From Apostichopus japonicus (lineage: Eukaryota; Echinodermata; Holothuroidea; Aspidochirotida; Stichopodidae): DNA of 64,000 bases. Numbering within the stretch: the stretch's first letter is position 1; each line of letters begins with the position of its first letter. A model generated the notes under the pieces. That model worked only from the letters and a program-made list of their open reading frames with translations. It did not search any database and was not told where the DNA came from. A program made the translations under genes and the position numbers. Below are positions 11,401-25,360 of the stretch, piece by piece. The stretch covers positions 12,430,577 to 12,494,576 of the forward strand of contig NC_092582.1 of assembly GCF_037975245.1 (NCBI RefSeq), written 5' to 3'.

Positions 11401-14400
11401 GTACTGTAAAATTATAACATTTTGCAAAAATATCACCCACTATACTGCCTGCAGTACTCAACTGAATAATTAAATGCCATCATTGCTGACAGTTCTTCAA
11501 TCGTCATTTTTAATTCAATTTTTTCTCAGAAATCTTCCACCCCCATGTTATTTGCATAAATATTGATCAGTTTAGATTTAAAAGTAACAACTGTGAACGG
11601 AAGTATTCAGACCTGTGTTATGTTAAGCATAGAATGCAAAGTATATAAACCACTCTGCTGAGTATGGATCAAAAGCAAAATTGATTCATTTTATAAAATT
11701 ATAATTATGATGTGTTCTGGTTGAGTTTAAAGAATCTAATGTCTCTTGAAATTCAAATCAACATCTGTGCAAACTTTTTTTAATATATGTTTACCATGTA
11801 TGTATAAATCTGGTATGTTAAAATATCTACAGTATTACAGTTATAATGTTTGATCACAATGAAACATCAACACATCTTCTAGATCTGCAAAACTTTCAAA
11901 TGAAGCAGAACAACTGATTAGCTGGGTCTAAATAAACAGATTGCAAGTGAGGTAAACCTTTATTTTTGTCAATGCCTATTATTTTTGTGAGGTGAAAAAT
12001 AATACAGTTATGATAATGGTGGCCTACATTGCACAAGATACATGAGGGACTCTTTATTATTGTAGAGCTAGGAGTTAGAAAAGAATGCACGCAGCTACTG
12101 TACTTTAGAAAGGTGACTGGATTTTACAACCTTTAATTTGCCTACTTTATGATGCTCATCAAACCATAAATAAAACAGCATATTAATAACAATATCAGCA
12201 TTTACTGTATAGTGTACCATTATCTGGAAAACATATGTTCCAATGCCCAAGATATACAAAGAAATTCAAAGGATAAAATGAAATTCAGCATGATAGTACA
12301 GATATCAACTTATTGTGAGACAAACTTTAAACAACTCAATGCAATCTTACAGTACATCTCTGATGATGGATTGAGTGACAATTTGTTCCAAAAATTTGGA
12401 GCCACGTGCAACAGCGAAAAAACGATTATCATAAAATTGAAGGAGGATCTTGGAACAACGATGTGAAATTAAGGTTTTTTTTGGACAACCTTATTGAGTT
12501 ATGAGATGGATTATGCAGTTGAATATTAAAGTTCTAGTCAATATAGTCATGGTGCCATACTATTGAGTGCCTCGATCCTAAGTTAAGAGGATAAATTTTA
12601 GAACATATTCTCTCAGGAACTTGCAACCAGTGCATATTTCCAAGAATTGGGGGGTGATGATCAAACTTCCTAGCTAATACTGGTAAAAATAATTTCTATT
12701 AGAGTTACACCTAAATAGAGTTACAAAGGATCGCTTTAGTGGGAAGAACATGAAACAAAAATTGTTGGAGAGTTGTAGTAAAAGATATTTAAAATAATGT
12801 TTAAATATGTTATGATGGCCTTCACCATAGAGGCTAAATTAACTTAAGGCTATCCTGAGAATAAACAGTCCTTTTCTTCATGCAAATACTCCCTGAGCGG
12901 TGCAACTTTTGAGCGGTCAAAATATCTTGTAAAGCATACTTTAACGGCAACAGTTTACCATAAATTGCACCTGTTGGCAATGAGTTTACAAGATCTGGTA
13001 AAACATGTCACTTTTTGTACATTATTTTCTAAATTTTGTTGCATATGAGCCTTCCATAATTGTATCAATTGGAAACTAAAGTAATTCTTAATCACTCAGA
13101 TTTGTGAGTTGACTTGAGATGTCGAATGTTGTGCCAATTAATGTACAAACTACATTCGGTCTAAAGAGAAATGTTAAATTTCCCCTTTCCTATAGTTTAC
13201 TAGCTATATGATCTACACTGATGATATGTCTAGAGGAGTAAAGAGTAAGCATTTTGCTGATTGTAAAACCAGGCTACAGTAACAGTATAGTGCATACCAT
13301 ATGTTCTGTTCCGTCAAGGTTATTGTTTTAGTGAAATTAATTTGATAGAACAGGAATTAAAGTCTGCTACAGTACCTATTGACACAGTTTCAAAAGTAGG
13401 GTCAGTTTTACTATCTTGCAATGCATTGATTGTATTTAGTCTATATGTACATGTATATGTATGTATACATTTCGGTATATCACTGTATTTATATTCAAGA
13501 AAAAGTGAACAAAATGTTCAATTTTAATTTTACATGTAAAAATTAAGTTTCTTAATACAAGATTATAAAGTAGATTCATGGTGGTCTTTCTTTACATAGA
13601 AATGTTAGCTTTCCGTGAAAGGTTCTGGAGTAATTGACTTTATCATAATACACATGCAGACCTACTATGTTAATATAACTATAACTATAGTTACATACAA
13701 TGTGCAGTGAACCTACTTTGCATGAAAGATTTCACCCTACAGTGTGAATGCAATTGCAAACCGAGCTGTGACTTGGTGATTCATCAAATAATATCTTGCA
13801 CATTTAAGCAGGATACCAGACCTCAAGCAAGGGAGTCAGGCTGAGGTTTTCGACAATCTGCTGGTGTGATAAAATAAATACAAATTTTCTTATTCTCTCA
13901 ATTTTATGCCTGATGCTTGAGCAGGAGGAAATAGATTAAAATGCGCTTTGGGCAGGAGATCAAATATTTGTTGGTCGTGAGTAGACTTCTCTACTTGGCG
14001 CTACATTTTGCGCTGGGTCGTAACTTTGTATCTTTCCGAGCAAGCCACGTGAAGTATTTACACATCGTTGGACAACCCTCAGTCAAACTGGGAGATAATG
14101 TGGTCACATTCGTTTGGCCGCCGCAAACTTCTATCTAGGGAGTTATTAAACGTTTCATCCAATAATGAGTCCGATTGGATTGTAATTCTTCGTTACTTCC
14201 GTGCTGTCAAACCGTTGATGTTGAACGTATCCCTTAAATTTCATTTTACCTTCATGCATTTCTGGTAGACAGAAGTAACAGATTACGTTTCCAAATACCA
14301 AACGATTGTTCCAGGGCTTAATTTGCAATTTATACTATACCATCTGATTGTAGCAAATTTAATGCAAAATGCAGCACACTAAACGAACACTTTTGGTGAT

Positions 14401-14612
14401 TAGTTCATAGCTGGCTCAATGAAAAGTTTGGCATGGCTTATCTGAAGGAAATTTACGTCTCTATCTCTTGATTTAATTCAGACAAGTTTGTTGTTGTGAA
14501 AGTTGCTGATCAGGTTATTTTGATCCCAATCACCAGAGCCTTGTTTTGGGTAGTTAGCTTTAAACAGGTGCACACATACTGCTATGTGGGCCAGCTTTCA
14601 CACACTAGATCA

Positions 14613-14664
14613 GGCAGGCTTTAAAGCAGGGAGTTGTTATGGAACTCCCTGGTTAAAGCCAGCC
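14613..14664. repeat. Hairpin repeat related to the 36-nt array
   Basis: The left arm GGCAGGCTTTAA..AGGGAGTT and right arm AACTCCCT..TTAAAGCCAGCC surround the loop GTTATGG. Its core, read on the minus strand (CCAGGGAGTTCCATAACAACTCCCTG), equals the 4247-4358 repeat unit minus four bases. Confidence 0.75.
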
Positions 14665-15814
14665 CTATGAGTTCCACACTGTTATCTGAGCTCCACATCA
14701 TCTAAGTCTGTAGTGTAAACACAAACTATAGTTAATTAGGCAAACTAGTACAATCTCAGAGTTGAGAATTCCCTGGCAGATATGCCTGGAGCTTAATTAG
14801 GTTATACACCCCAATGAAGCTGAACCTGGATAAAACTAAACTGTTATTTTATGTATAAAAACCTACCAATATAAACAGTATGCTCTATACTGTATTAGTC
14901 ATGTAATATGTTTGGTTCTAATGAACTTTTACCATCAGAACCTCTACTTATGGCCAGAACTAAGTTTGACAAGTCTGTGACAGATTTGCTTCAACACTGT
15001 GATACTTTGGGACTTTGATAAATATATAAATTCAGTGTTCTAAAACAGTTGCTTCAAAATTGAACTGTGTATGTCCATCGAAGAGGATCACAAATTTTGC
15101 TGATATAGTATGTGATTCTGTAATGTTACCATATATCTTTGCAACCATATTGGCTTCCAGATAAGGTGTTCTTTATATCGTTCAGTGAATAATTTAGTGT
15201 TCACATTCAGCCTAGCAGCTTTCAGGTTGATTTATTCATTTCTTGCATATAATACTGAAAATTGTATGCTTCAGTGTACAAAAGACTATACTGTATCATT
15301 ACATCTGTGTAGCAAATAGCTCATGTTGCATGTTGCTATATGAATTAGTGACAGAAATGATACCGGATAAATAATTCCATGTCATTGTTACATTTAAGTG
15401 TTCATTATTTTAGTCTGTCCAAAACAGGGTTGGGGGGGGGGGTGGGATGAGGAGGTCTTGAAGAGGTGAACTCAAAATTGGTACTGAATAATGCACTAAA
15501 ATCACTAAACACACATTCAATCAACTCACATATTTAATCAATGTCATGTTTTTTCTTCTGCAAAAGCACCAGCAAGCAGATTGCCATATTAATTAACCAA
15601 GTATATGAATCTCATTGTTCCATTTATTAAACAACAGTAGAAAGTATTTATGTTGTGTGCCCATATGAGACCTTCTATACCAGCACTTCTTTAGATGCTA
15701 TGTCAACTCGTTAGCAAGTGTCGTCCAAAATTTTACTAGTTGATACCAGCCAGTAGCACGTTATCATACAATGCAGGTATTTGCGGTGTGGTTCTACCAT
15801 CAGTTAACGAGTAC

Positions 15815-15975
15815 AATAATTGAATTGAATTGAATTTATTGTCCATGATCGGAAATTTGGCTTACACAGGTCGTAAACGGGAAAAAAAAGCAATAGTATA
15901 AATATCAATAGACTGTGATACACATACAGTAATACAAACATATACAGCAAGTCCTACAAATAAGAACTTATCTTC
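15815..15975 (-). mobile_element. Likely 3' end of a truncated LINE
   Basis: On the minus strand the sequence ends ...CATGGACAATAAATTCAATTCAATTCAA, a GAATT-repeat tail of the kind seen at 3' ends of CR1-like LINEs. No reverse transcriptase frame is present, consistent with 5' truncation. The family assignment is an inference. Confidence 0.45.
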
Positions 15976-18900
15976 TCACAATGCATCCGTGGTCACTAAC
16001 TATTCTGAGAGGATGTGATGTCTTCAATTTATTTCATGTCTTATTTCAATTCCCTATGATACTGTGCAAATTTCTACTCAGAAAGGTAATTACTGTTGTG
16101 AAAACTTTGACACACCCTACAATGCTAATTTTCCCCCTTTTTTTTGAGAAAAGTAAATTAAATGATTAATGATTCCACAAAAAAAAATCTTCGTTACTTC
16201 AAATTTTTCAACAACTAAAAGAAATTCATTATGATTGATCTGGGTTTGTAAAATTTGGAAATCTGTCAAATTAATTTCTACCCTAAAGCTGCTATGACGA
16301 GACCTGAAAGATCATGCAAGGTATAAGCCAGTGGCCAAACAATATGTGACACATTATAAGATAAAGAACCATTCCAAGCTCTATTTACAACCCTCTATTA
16401 CCACAATTTGTACCCAAGCACAATAAAGATAGTGCTGTATGTCCCAACTCTTAGGTTTTTAAAATACACACACAGCTTGCTACCGTCGGTAATTAGACAC
16501 TAGTGTACAGTCAATACATACAGCTACGGTCAATACCCACAACACAGTGTACATAGCAGCGATGGACATCTCAGGTCTAGATAAAAGATAACTAGGTATC
16601 ACGTTTCATTACTGTCTGCATTTTGTAGCGACAAGAAGAAAACTTCACTTGCAAGCAATGGAAAGTTAACTTTTACAGAGTGCGGCACGCGGTTTGGGGG
16701 GAGTCTTCAATGCCTTTAATGTGAGGCCATGTGACTTCAACGATGGATCGATCAGATTCCGATAGAGTAATGAGATAGATAATTGAAATAAAAAGGTCTT
16801 GAATCGATATGCACTAAGCAAGGCAAGGCGGAATTTCTGTAAATGAATGTGTTAAACTTTGCAATTACCTTCAATGGAGGACATACTGTATGCTGTCATG
16901 AAATTGATAGAAAAAACCAAACTGATGTTTCTTTGTTTCACTATAATCAATTTAAACCGTTTTAATTACTTAGTATGGAAAAAAGTTGCACTGATAAAAG
17001 GATGGTTACAATTTGATAAAGTTAAACCAGCATGAAACTGCACAGTGTTCATCAGTGCAACGTACATGTACTTGTACAATACAGCACACAATTATTGGAA
17101 CATGCAAATTAAATTGGTAAACAAACAGTTATGTAATAGTCAGAGTATAGTCAATTACTTTCTAGTTGTGGTAATTAATGACTCTTTATCATTTTGCCTA
17201 GTAATCCTCCCTCCTACCTCTCCTCCCCCCCCCCCCCCCCTTCCAGGCCATCTTCCTCCTCTTGTGAATTGGCTAAATAAAGATATAATAATCTGTCTTC
17301 TATGGCACCAAGATCCATACAGCTACAGGTCTGTAGGAAAGTACAGCTTCAAAATATTGTTAGAAATGGAATTTTTACCCAAAAAAATTGGAGATTTGTT
17401 CAAGCTAAACCAACTATTTTAAACCATGGATGATGATTTCGATAATGTTGATCACAGTTCACTGGATATATAATTTTGGCCTATATCTCTAAAGTACCAG
17501 GTGCATGAGAAATCGCTGCTGCTATAGAGAGAGAGATTGCTTAATCGTTGAGCGGAATTATCTAGTGATATCCCTCCTCATCATCCTACTACATCCCATT
17601 CTCAGCTCCAACAGCCATTTGGTTGAGTGATCTCCCAGCAAAAAGCCTGTGTTATTGAATTTTGCAAGGCTTTGTGTTTGCGAGGGCTATGTGTATGTGG
17701 CAATTAATTAGCAGATATGGTATCCATGGTGAAATTGAAGGCTGATCATGCCATACTATATATGAGCCTGCATTTTGTCTTGCAGCGGTGAAAATGTCAA
17801 ACTTCTTTAATTTTAAGGAAGATCCGTGGAAGGGAATTATAATCTCTGAGAATATTTTACTCTCTCAAGCAGTGTTTTGGGGCTGTTTGCATTCAGTTAG
17901 ATCTGACAAGGTTAACATGGAACCACAAGGCCGATATTAAAGGAAAATGTCAATGCACTGTGCGTATTAAACGTTTTCGATCGCATGCTGTAACAGTGCA
18001 TATGCCATGTGCTATTGATGAAAGGGGGTTAAGTGAAGCATGTACACTGAAACATAGCCGAAGATATATATTATGCATGATAGAACATGCAGTATTTTGT
18101 GGAAGTATTCAATTTGTAACGCAGACTGCAGATGGTTTGTTTACTTTACATTTTATTATTTGTTTATGTTTTGTTGAAAGATATAAAATACTTTTGGAGC
18201 AATTTAAATGATCATATTTGAGGGGAAAAAAAGGAAAGAAAGAAGAATAAATTGGGCGATATATAGTTATATGTATATATATACATTAACTCCTATCTGT
18301 ATTAAATTATAAGTTTTACCTAAAATTGGAAAGAAAAAGTTTCAGAAGTGCAGCTTCAATTGCCTAGTAGCCTAACCTTTGTAGCATGTTGCTTTGAGCA
18401 TATAACAACATTTGTTTTGTTGAAATTGAACAAAAATAGTTTCTGACACTATTTGTAAACTTGGACACACAAATGTGAAAAAATGGTTGCTTGAATTACT
18501 GTAAGTGCATGGTTCTTGTCAAACTTTAATCGCTAGTGTGTACTGCAGGCAAGTAATTCAAACAACATCATGTGACTTATTCTGTCATCATTTCTTGCAT
18601 TTCAGTCATGGTCCAAAGCAACCCTTCATTTTTTCTTTCTACTAGAAAACCTCTTTCCCGTTACTATAACAAAGTTAAAATAAAATTTGGCTTTGAAATT
18701 AAAAATAAAATTCTTACTAAAACATTTGTTTCTATAATTTCTATTCTCTGCATGATCTGCTTTAAAATAGTTTAATAAAATAATTTTTATAATTATGCTT
18801 TCAGAAAGACCTCATTTAAAAAAAAAAATGCCAATGTTCCTACCCCAACCAACCAGCCACCCCTCCCCCCCCCCTGAAGTAGAAAAAACAAAGAAGAACC

Positions 18901-20433
18901 AGTTCTAGAAATGAGGACATCAAACAGTAGGTCATAGTGAGAAGCTATGTTCATGTGGTCTGTCATTCATCCTTAGTCTAACTGAGTGCCATTACATATT
19001 GTGCACACGCACTGGTTACTTGCCCTAGCTTTTTCTTGTATATATATGGCAAGAGATGTTTGTCTGACCATTCATCTCATGTCTCTATGGTAACAGAGTA
19101 ATTCCTCCAAATGATATATCCACAATCTCGTCCAGCATCTTGTTTGTTTGATTTGTTACAGAGATACTTCATAATTGAGAGTGTGGACACATTGATTTAG
19201 TTATCTGGCATTAATAATGCAGTGGAGAGGATGACATGTCTAATGAAATAGACAGTAGATATACATTTTATAAAGTGCTTGTTGTTTAAGGCTACATTTC
19301 TTAATTTATTTCAAAATGTTCAAGTTATGCATGATATTAAGATCATTACCTTAAATTATAATTTAGCAACTTTTCAGTACTAATTGCCAATTGGAGGCAT
19401 TTTGATGAAGTCACATTACTGACTACATTGAGTCAACTTCCAGATTTTTATAAACTTCACAGTTCAAACCTTGCAACCGATCAATGGTAAAGAGAACATT
19501 TCCATTCAACTGCGATAACAGCTGCAGCCCCTGGACAACGTTCATTCCCCCCCCCCCCCCCAAAAAAAATGAAGCAGTGATAATAACAAAATAAAAGTGA
19601 CCTTCACATGTATTGAGATTTCATTCAAATTCACTTCAAAGTTGTGAAATCATTGATGCAAACAACGCTACACTCTACTATATATAGTCGTGGCCATACT
19701 GGCTGTAGCATATTCTAGATTCTGCACAGCGTGTGCGATATTAATTAATGTTCTAAACTATAGTCTGACGTTTCGGCTGGTCCCATCATCTCTCTCTGTC
19801 TCTCATTCTCCTTCGATGAAATTTCGCTTGTGATGAAAATGACAGCTACGTTACTTACGGATGGTTTCAAACAATGAGTAAATGGAATGTAAAAGATATT
19901 TGAGTTTGTAAGTAATTTTCAGTATACTTAGTATAAATGTAAGAAATAATTTGAAAGTCTGTGAATTCATTCCTATCAGCTCGAATATAAACTCGGGTAT
20001 TCCTATAGTACTCGAGATCTTACTTGAAAGGGTGCGTGGTAGGCTTTTAATTTCAAATTCAAGAATATATCTGGACCTTATGGTTGCTAATGGATGATGA
20101 GTAGAGAATTGGATGGTAGATGGGGGTAGGGGGGGGGGGGTAGTGGGAGGGGGTAGTGGTGGGAGGAGAGGATGTGGTAAGAGATATGTAGAACTAGGTA
20201 AAAGTATCTTTAGATTCTCAAGCATGCAGGTTTACTAGTAAATCACATACTAACCTGCACTTACTTATCAAATCTATATCAAAAATATTATTGCATGAAA
20301 GTTGGTTTTCCATTGATAGAAATGTGGGTTATTAAAGATCTACTACATTATAAAGGGACCAACAGTTACCTAGCTGTTACACGTTTCCTGTGGAGGGCCA
20401 TGGCATCGTAATATAAGCAGGACCGCAGTTTAC

Positions 20434-20694
20434 TTAAATGACATCTGTGAATGATTGGGTTGCTGCTACATAGTGACTCAGGGACCCATAGTCACATGGG
20501 GCTATGTGTAGGGCCAGCAGCTGCTCCATCTGAATTTCATCTTCTACTGTAATATCTGTCATTTTGGTGGGAAGCTGAATTGTTGCTGGGATGGTCTTGC
20601 AGATATCCTGCCAAGCTTTCTTCATGCAGTGCTCTATTGCAACCTCTTCCATCGCTTTGAGAGCATTCCATTCAGAACTACACTTTTTGAGCTG
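20434..20694 (-). other. Short open frame with weak transposase-like character
   Basis: A minus-strand frame extends upstream of its first ATG (20652) to a stop at 20695-20697. It reads QLKKCSSEWNALKAMEEVAI then EHCMKKAWQDICKTI and so on, about 87 residues. The Trp spacing and EHCMKKAW pattern are reminiscent of the C-terminal part of Tigger/CENP-B-like DDE proteins, but no catalytic motif is visible. It could be a transposon remnant or chance. Confidence 0.2.
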
Positions 20695-23600
20695 TTATGT
20701 TGGAACATTGGAGCTCTTACATGTATGTGAGTGGTTTTACAATATATTGTCTGGCTGACTAACAGGTGATTGTTACAATCTTAGGATAAAGGAGCAGAGT
20801 TCTTTTCCAAAGTAGTTGTGCTATGGGGCATGCAAGAGGAAGGAATGGAGAGAGAAAGACGGGCATACCAGCGAAATTTTAGTCTTCAAGTGCGGCCATT
20901 TATTCCCTTTGAGAGTAATAGCTTGTGCTCTTTGTTATAAATCTTCCCTGTGCTCCCAGCACCATGAAAAGACCAGCCTAGCTAAATCTCAGTACCTCTG
21001 CTTAAATTTTGTTGGGAAAACCACTAAACGTTAGCTGCATTATAATCATCCGTTATATACCTCTGCCACACTGTCACACGTTCAAAGGCTCTTATAGCAT
21101 TGAAGTGATCTGTTTAGTATGGAGATAACTTGCTTTTGCTTATTGAGAACAGTGTCAACTTCATAGCAATGGTGCCTGTAAGTCTGAGCATCAAACTTTC
21201 AATTTATAATGTATCATGCATTAGCAATTCGTGTACGCTTGTATTATTATTGCAATGCATGTACAGTAGCTGGCTGACACCAGCTCAGTTCAAATCAGTG
21301 TCAGTATTTACCAAACGTCAAAGTCTTACTCCGACAAGCAAGAAAAGATTGACACAGGTGCATGGTTACTTAGAGCTGCCATTGCAGTCGTAAATCTTCT
21401 TGTTTTGTTCCACAATTAAGATATATATTTTTCTTAGAGTTAGTTTTTCACAATGTCAAGTGGCATGGAACTATAGTTGCTTACTATATAGTCAACCTTA
21501 AATGAAAAAGCCTTTGTAGCCAGGTTTGTTTTTTCTGGGCAAACATATATATTGTAGCATGTGCAGGAACATTGTTGGCCGGAAGAAAGTATAAAGCTTC
21601 TGCGGTATTGAGTATGTTTTGGGCTGAATACTTAATTTAATAATTTGGCTAATTCTATTTTAGGTTTTACTTGTATTTAAGTTAATTTCATGAAGAGAGA
21701 GTTGACATCTATCTCTTAGTAATTAAAAAATTATAAAATATAGCTTTAAGAGAATTTGGCCTTTGAATAATATTTTTCACATTCTGATTAAATTCAACTT
21801 GATGAAAAAATAGGCACATAAGAATTTTTGTAGTTATTTAAACTCAATGAATATTGCTCCAAGTTAAGTTTGCTATAAAACATTTGTTTAAGATAACCTT
21901 CATTTAGTATTGCTCCAATATATTACCTGGGTGATTCTTGGTATTTCTGCAAAGTTTTGAATAACTAAAGTTGAACACATTTAGTCAAAAATTGGCGTTT
22001 ATTGACTATAATTATTGCCCCAAGGAAACTCTTTTCTATCAGTCCAAGGAGCGTATCCCCAATTTGTTAATATTGTCTTTGTGGGTATTGAATATTGCTC
22101 GTTCGAGAAGGACAAAGCTATATGTTTTTGTTTTGTTTATAAGGTAAAAGCTGGTAGGTATATTTTTTACAATAGAATCCTGTAAGTTACATGAAATGTG
22201 AAATGCTATTACTGCGAGGGTGACATCATTTCAGTAAGCTCAATCTAATAATTATATATTTACCCTATAGAGACTTGTCCTGAACCTTATATTACAAGTT
22301 CATCATAACTCATGGGATATATATACCCTGGTCTCTGCCTCTCGTTGCAATGTTTGCCTCTGCATGTTCAAGATTCCCTTCATCAGCATGGTTGAAATGT
22401 AAGCCTTTCAACCTTCAGTAATCCCTAGTTTTGAGTCTCCTCGGGTTGAGGCACCCCACAATGTCATTTCATTCTTCCTGTTTATTCTACATCACCAATT
22501 TCTTTGGAGTCTCTTTCATTTTTTTTTTTTCCATTTCTACTCTAATGCCATGTCGGAAGAGCTTAATCGTTGTGTCTGAGAATAATATAATTGAAAGATC
22601 TGTATCCGGAAACTTCCATGTATATCTAGATCTAGCCCCCCCCCCCCCCCCCCACCAAAAAGGAGTCACAAACGGGCAATCTATCAGGCGAACATACACA
22701 TACACTTGTCGAGTCTCAGATGTGTGTAGATCGACTGGATTAGAAACCTGACTAATTACTGTTTTTATAAACATTTAATATCCCACTGTGCTGGAAATGT
22801 GAATGAACCAGGAAACTGCTTCCGTATTAGATGTTGTCGCGTGGATCGGGGGGGGGGGAGTTTGGAGGGGGGCAGGGTTAATTGCCAAGGAAATAGCATC
22901 CAGAAAGTAGGTCGTTTAATTTTGAGAAGCCTCATTGCTTAACTACCATAAAAGTGGAAGCGATATATCTCTCGCAGCATTCCATGCAGGGGCCTCTATT
23001 GGTTGATCAATACTGCTGTTGCCTACTATTATAAGCTGTACCTCTTTACATGTTAAGTTAATGTAGACCCTGCAGAATATATGTGTAAATGTGTCTAATT
23101 TATGTAGATGAGAGTTACCCAAGTACAGCATCTGTATAAATTAGGAAACGTAATGTACCCTATTAAATTTAAAGAAAAACAATTACATCAACCTTTTTTC
23201 TGTAAAGAGAGCTAAAGAAAGGACCATAGAGTCACTTACCCTTTCCCTGGTATCAATATATCAATTTAGGCAACGATTGAGTTCTTTTAAATTGTTTTAC
23301 CAAACGAACCACTTAATCATGGAAATCGTCCGAGGTAATGGTTCAATACACAATTAATAAACACATGTGAGGATTATGTATTTTGTTTTTGTATACCGTA
23401 ACCTTACAAAGACCTTTTTCTTTTATTACACGAAAAGCTGGTAGGTTGGGGGGAGGTGGCTGTTGACAAAAGAGAGTTGGACAGGGGAATAGGATGGGAT
23501 TTAGGAAAGTAGGAGAAGAGATATATAGGGGAAAAGGGAAAAGTTGGAGAGGGAAAGGATGGGGAGAAGATATTTTCAAGGGAGTGATTAGTACAGATGG

Positions 23601-24017
23601 ATTCTTGTATGGTATAGGTATGAATCTGTTGTTTGAATCTCAGCTGTCCCTCATTAATTATTAGTCATTGTACAGAGTCCACAATGTAATAATTGCTAAA
23701 ATGGGAACGAACCTTAAAAATGGCTTAGATATTATTCAGTATTTATTCTGGTCATGTAATTGGGTGCATGGCTGCAGTCTGATGGCACGTGCCTCTAGTG
23801 CTCAAAGCAAGTTCTATAGCAGCTATAAGAATCAAAAATTGGCCTGTTTGCCTCCAGACAGTAAAATTCAAACTTCCCAGCTATAATATCATTATGAGAA
23901 TCCCTTTATGCAGCCACTGTTGAATCTGCTATGACAATCCCCTAAACATGGAATTAGATTTCACTGTTATTAATTAGTTTAATACCAGATAAAGACCATT
24001 GCTATAGTTTCACCCAA

Positions 24018-24510
24018 ATTTACTTCGCTTACTACCTTACCTGTCTCCTCATAACCTCAGCACTGTTGCACTATACTGTGCCTAGAGTGAAATTGTATCA
24101 TTTTATGACACAATGCACGCCCTCTAAGACCACCCACTTTCCAGTTGCTATTAACATCTTCATTCTACCACCAAAATTGTCTAGAAGTGAAATTTGTCGC
24201 AGATTGTCTTCATTATCTATCGGATGATCTGCATTTTTGGTAACCTTCCATCTGGACTATGTTTGGATTATCATCAACTGGTCTACTGTACAGAACAGAT
24301 TGATAAATATCCTTTTCAATTTGTTTTTTTATTTTTTTTGTGGTGGGTTTTTAGTTCCCTGTTTTAACTGTGCCATGAGATTGAACCCGTGTTGTGAGGA
24401 GACCGACTTGCGTACACGTGTGTGTTGGCATGCGTAGGTGTGTATTACCGGGTTGGAGCTGCTGCACAGAGTGTAGCTCCTTCAGGAGACAAGTATGCTT
24501 GTCACTCGTA
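24018..24510 (+). mobile_element. Decayed short DIRS-like relic
   Basis: The left part (24018 to ~24150) aligns with the intact element's left ITR. It shares ATTTACTTCGCT, TTACCTGTCTCCTCA, AACCT-AGCAC, ACTGTGCCTA and GCACGCCCTCTA with substitutions and small gaps. At 24391-24412 GTTGTGAGGAGACCGACTTGCG resembles the first half of the internal complementary region. At 24485-24510 GGAGACAAGTATGCTTGTCACTCGTA resembles the right end (GGAGACAGGTAAGCTCGTCACTCGTA). No coding sequence remains between them. The spacing suggests an internally deleted or non-autonomous derivative of a related family rather than of the 25225 copy itself. A TTA microsatellite follows directly. Confidence 0.7.
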
Positions 24511-24531
24511 TTATTATTATTATTATTATTC
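24509..24531. repeat. TTA/ATT trinucleotide microsatellite
   Basis: Seven to eight ATT units directly abutting the right end of the DIRS-like relic. Confidence 0.8.
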
Positions 24532-24720
24532 AGACCTTATAAGTCTTGAGATGACTGGCACACTACTATCAATGAACATAAGGCTCTCTTGTGAGTCAGA
24601 CACAATTAACTGGGCAAGTAACCGGATGAAGTCGGATCTGTATCATGAAACAAAGTCACACACTGTGCCGATAGCCTTGAAATGTTTGCCAAAATGAAAG
24701 AAAAACAAAAGACGAGTGTC

Positions 24721-25032
24721 GTATGCATGACATAGCAGCTTGAATTTTTCATTTTTCAGTTACAAAATATGTTCGGAAAAGAGCAAAGAACTTTTTCTTG
24801 GCTAGAATGGATTCGAACCGGCAACCTCAGTATACAACTGATTTATCCAGCCCTTAGTTGGTGGCGATTCCTAAGTGCAGTATGCATGACATAGCAGCTT
24901 GAATATTACATCGTCAGTTACAAAATAGTTCGGGAGAGAGCAAAGAACCGGCAACCTCATGCAGTGTTACTAGTCCTTATACGCTCTAACAACTGATTTA
25001 TCCAGCCCCTTAGTTGGTGGCATTTCTTAATT
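24721..25032 (-). repeat. Tandem duplication of a tRNA-SINE-like unit
   Basis: Two adjacent head-to-tail copies, 24721-24879 and 24880-25032, both starting GTATGCATGACATAGCAGCTTGAAT and ending with CCTTAGTTGGTGG plus a short tail. Read on the minus strand, copy A retains a Pol III B-box-like GCCGGTTCGAATCC. Copy B lacks that block but retains a tRNA-like segment with TTAGAGCGTATAAGG that copy A has lost. The two copies have reciprocal internal deletions. Confidence 0.65.
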
Positions 25033-25224
25033 GTAGCCATTTATTTGCCTGGGGTGCCAGTCAGCTGAGCCACAGTACCTTGCTTTGCCATACAGGTAAC
25101 CTGCATCCATGGATCTCTTCCATGTTTCATTGGATACTATTAACCGGAAAGCAGCTGCGAAGGGATTACAACACATATCTTTTATATGCAAATGAACAAT
25201 GCAGCAATCACGAAAAAAATACAT

Positions 25225-25360
25225 ATATTTACTTCGCTCCTCGCTTACCTGTCTCCTCACAACCTTAGCACCTCATTCTACCGTGCCTATAAAGTCCTGG
25301 TAAATAAATAACACTGTGCGCCCTCTATGACCGGACCCCCCTTCCGGTCCCTCCTCCTTT
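25225..25360 (+). repeat. DIRS left inverted terminal repeat
   Basis: The core 25243-25360 is, by eye, the exact reverse complement of 31619-31736 (118 nt). The outermost 18 nt (ATATTTACTTCGCTCCTC) are specific to the left end and recur in reverse complement inside the internal complementary region. Confidence 0.93.

Larger units (their letters stand above)
7280..25224 (+). other. DDAH intron 1, 5' portion
   Basis: About 18 kb of AT-rich non-coding DNA with one hAT-like element, a hairpin repeat, a LINE tail, C/G homopolymer tracts (near 15430, 17226, 19548, 20130, 22637 and 22849), a DIRS relic and a SINE-like tandem. The open frames are short and without recognisable domains. Confidence 0.6.

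Noticed and set aside
17045-17422. 125-aa frame with a Pro run
   Set aside because: It is driven by a poly-C tract and has no recognisable domain.
19851-20225. 124-aa minus-strand Pro-rich frame
   Set aside because: It encodes a poly-G/C tract and lacks any domain or splice support.
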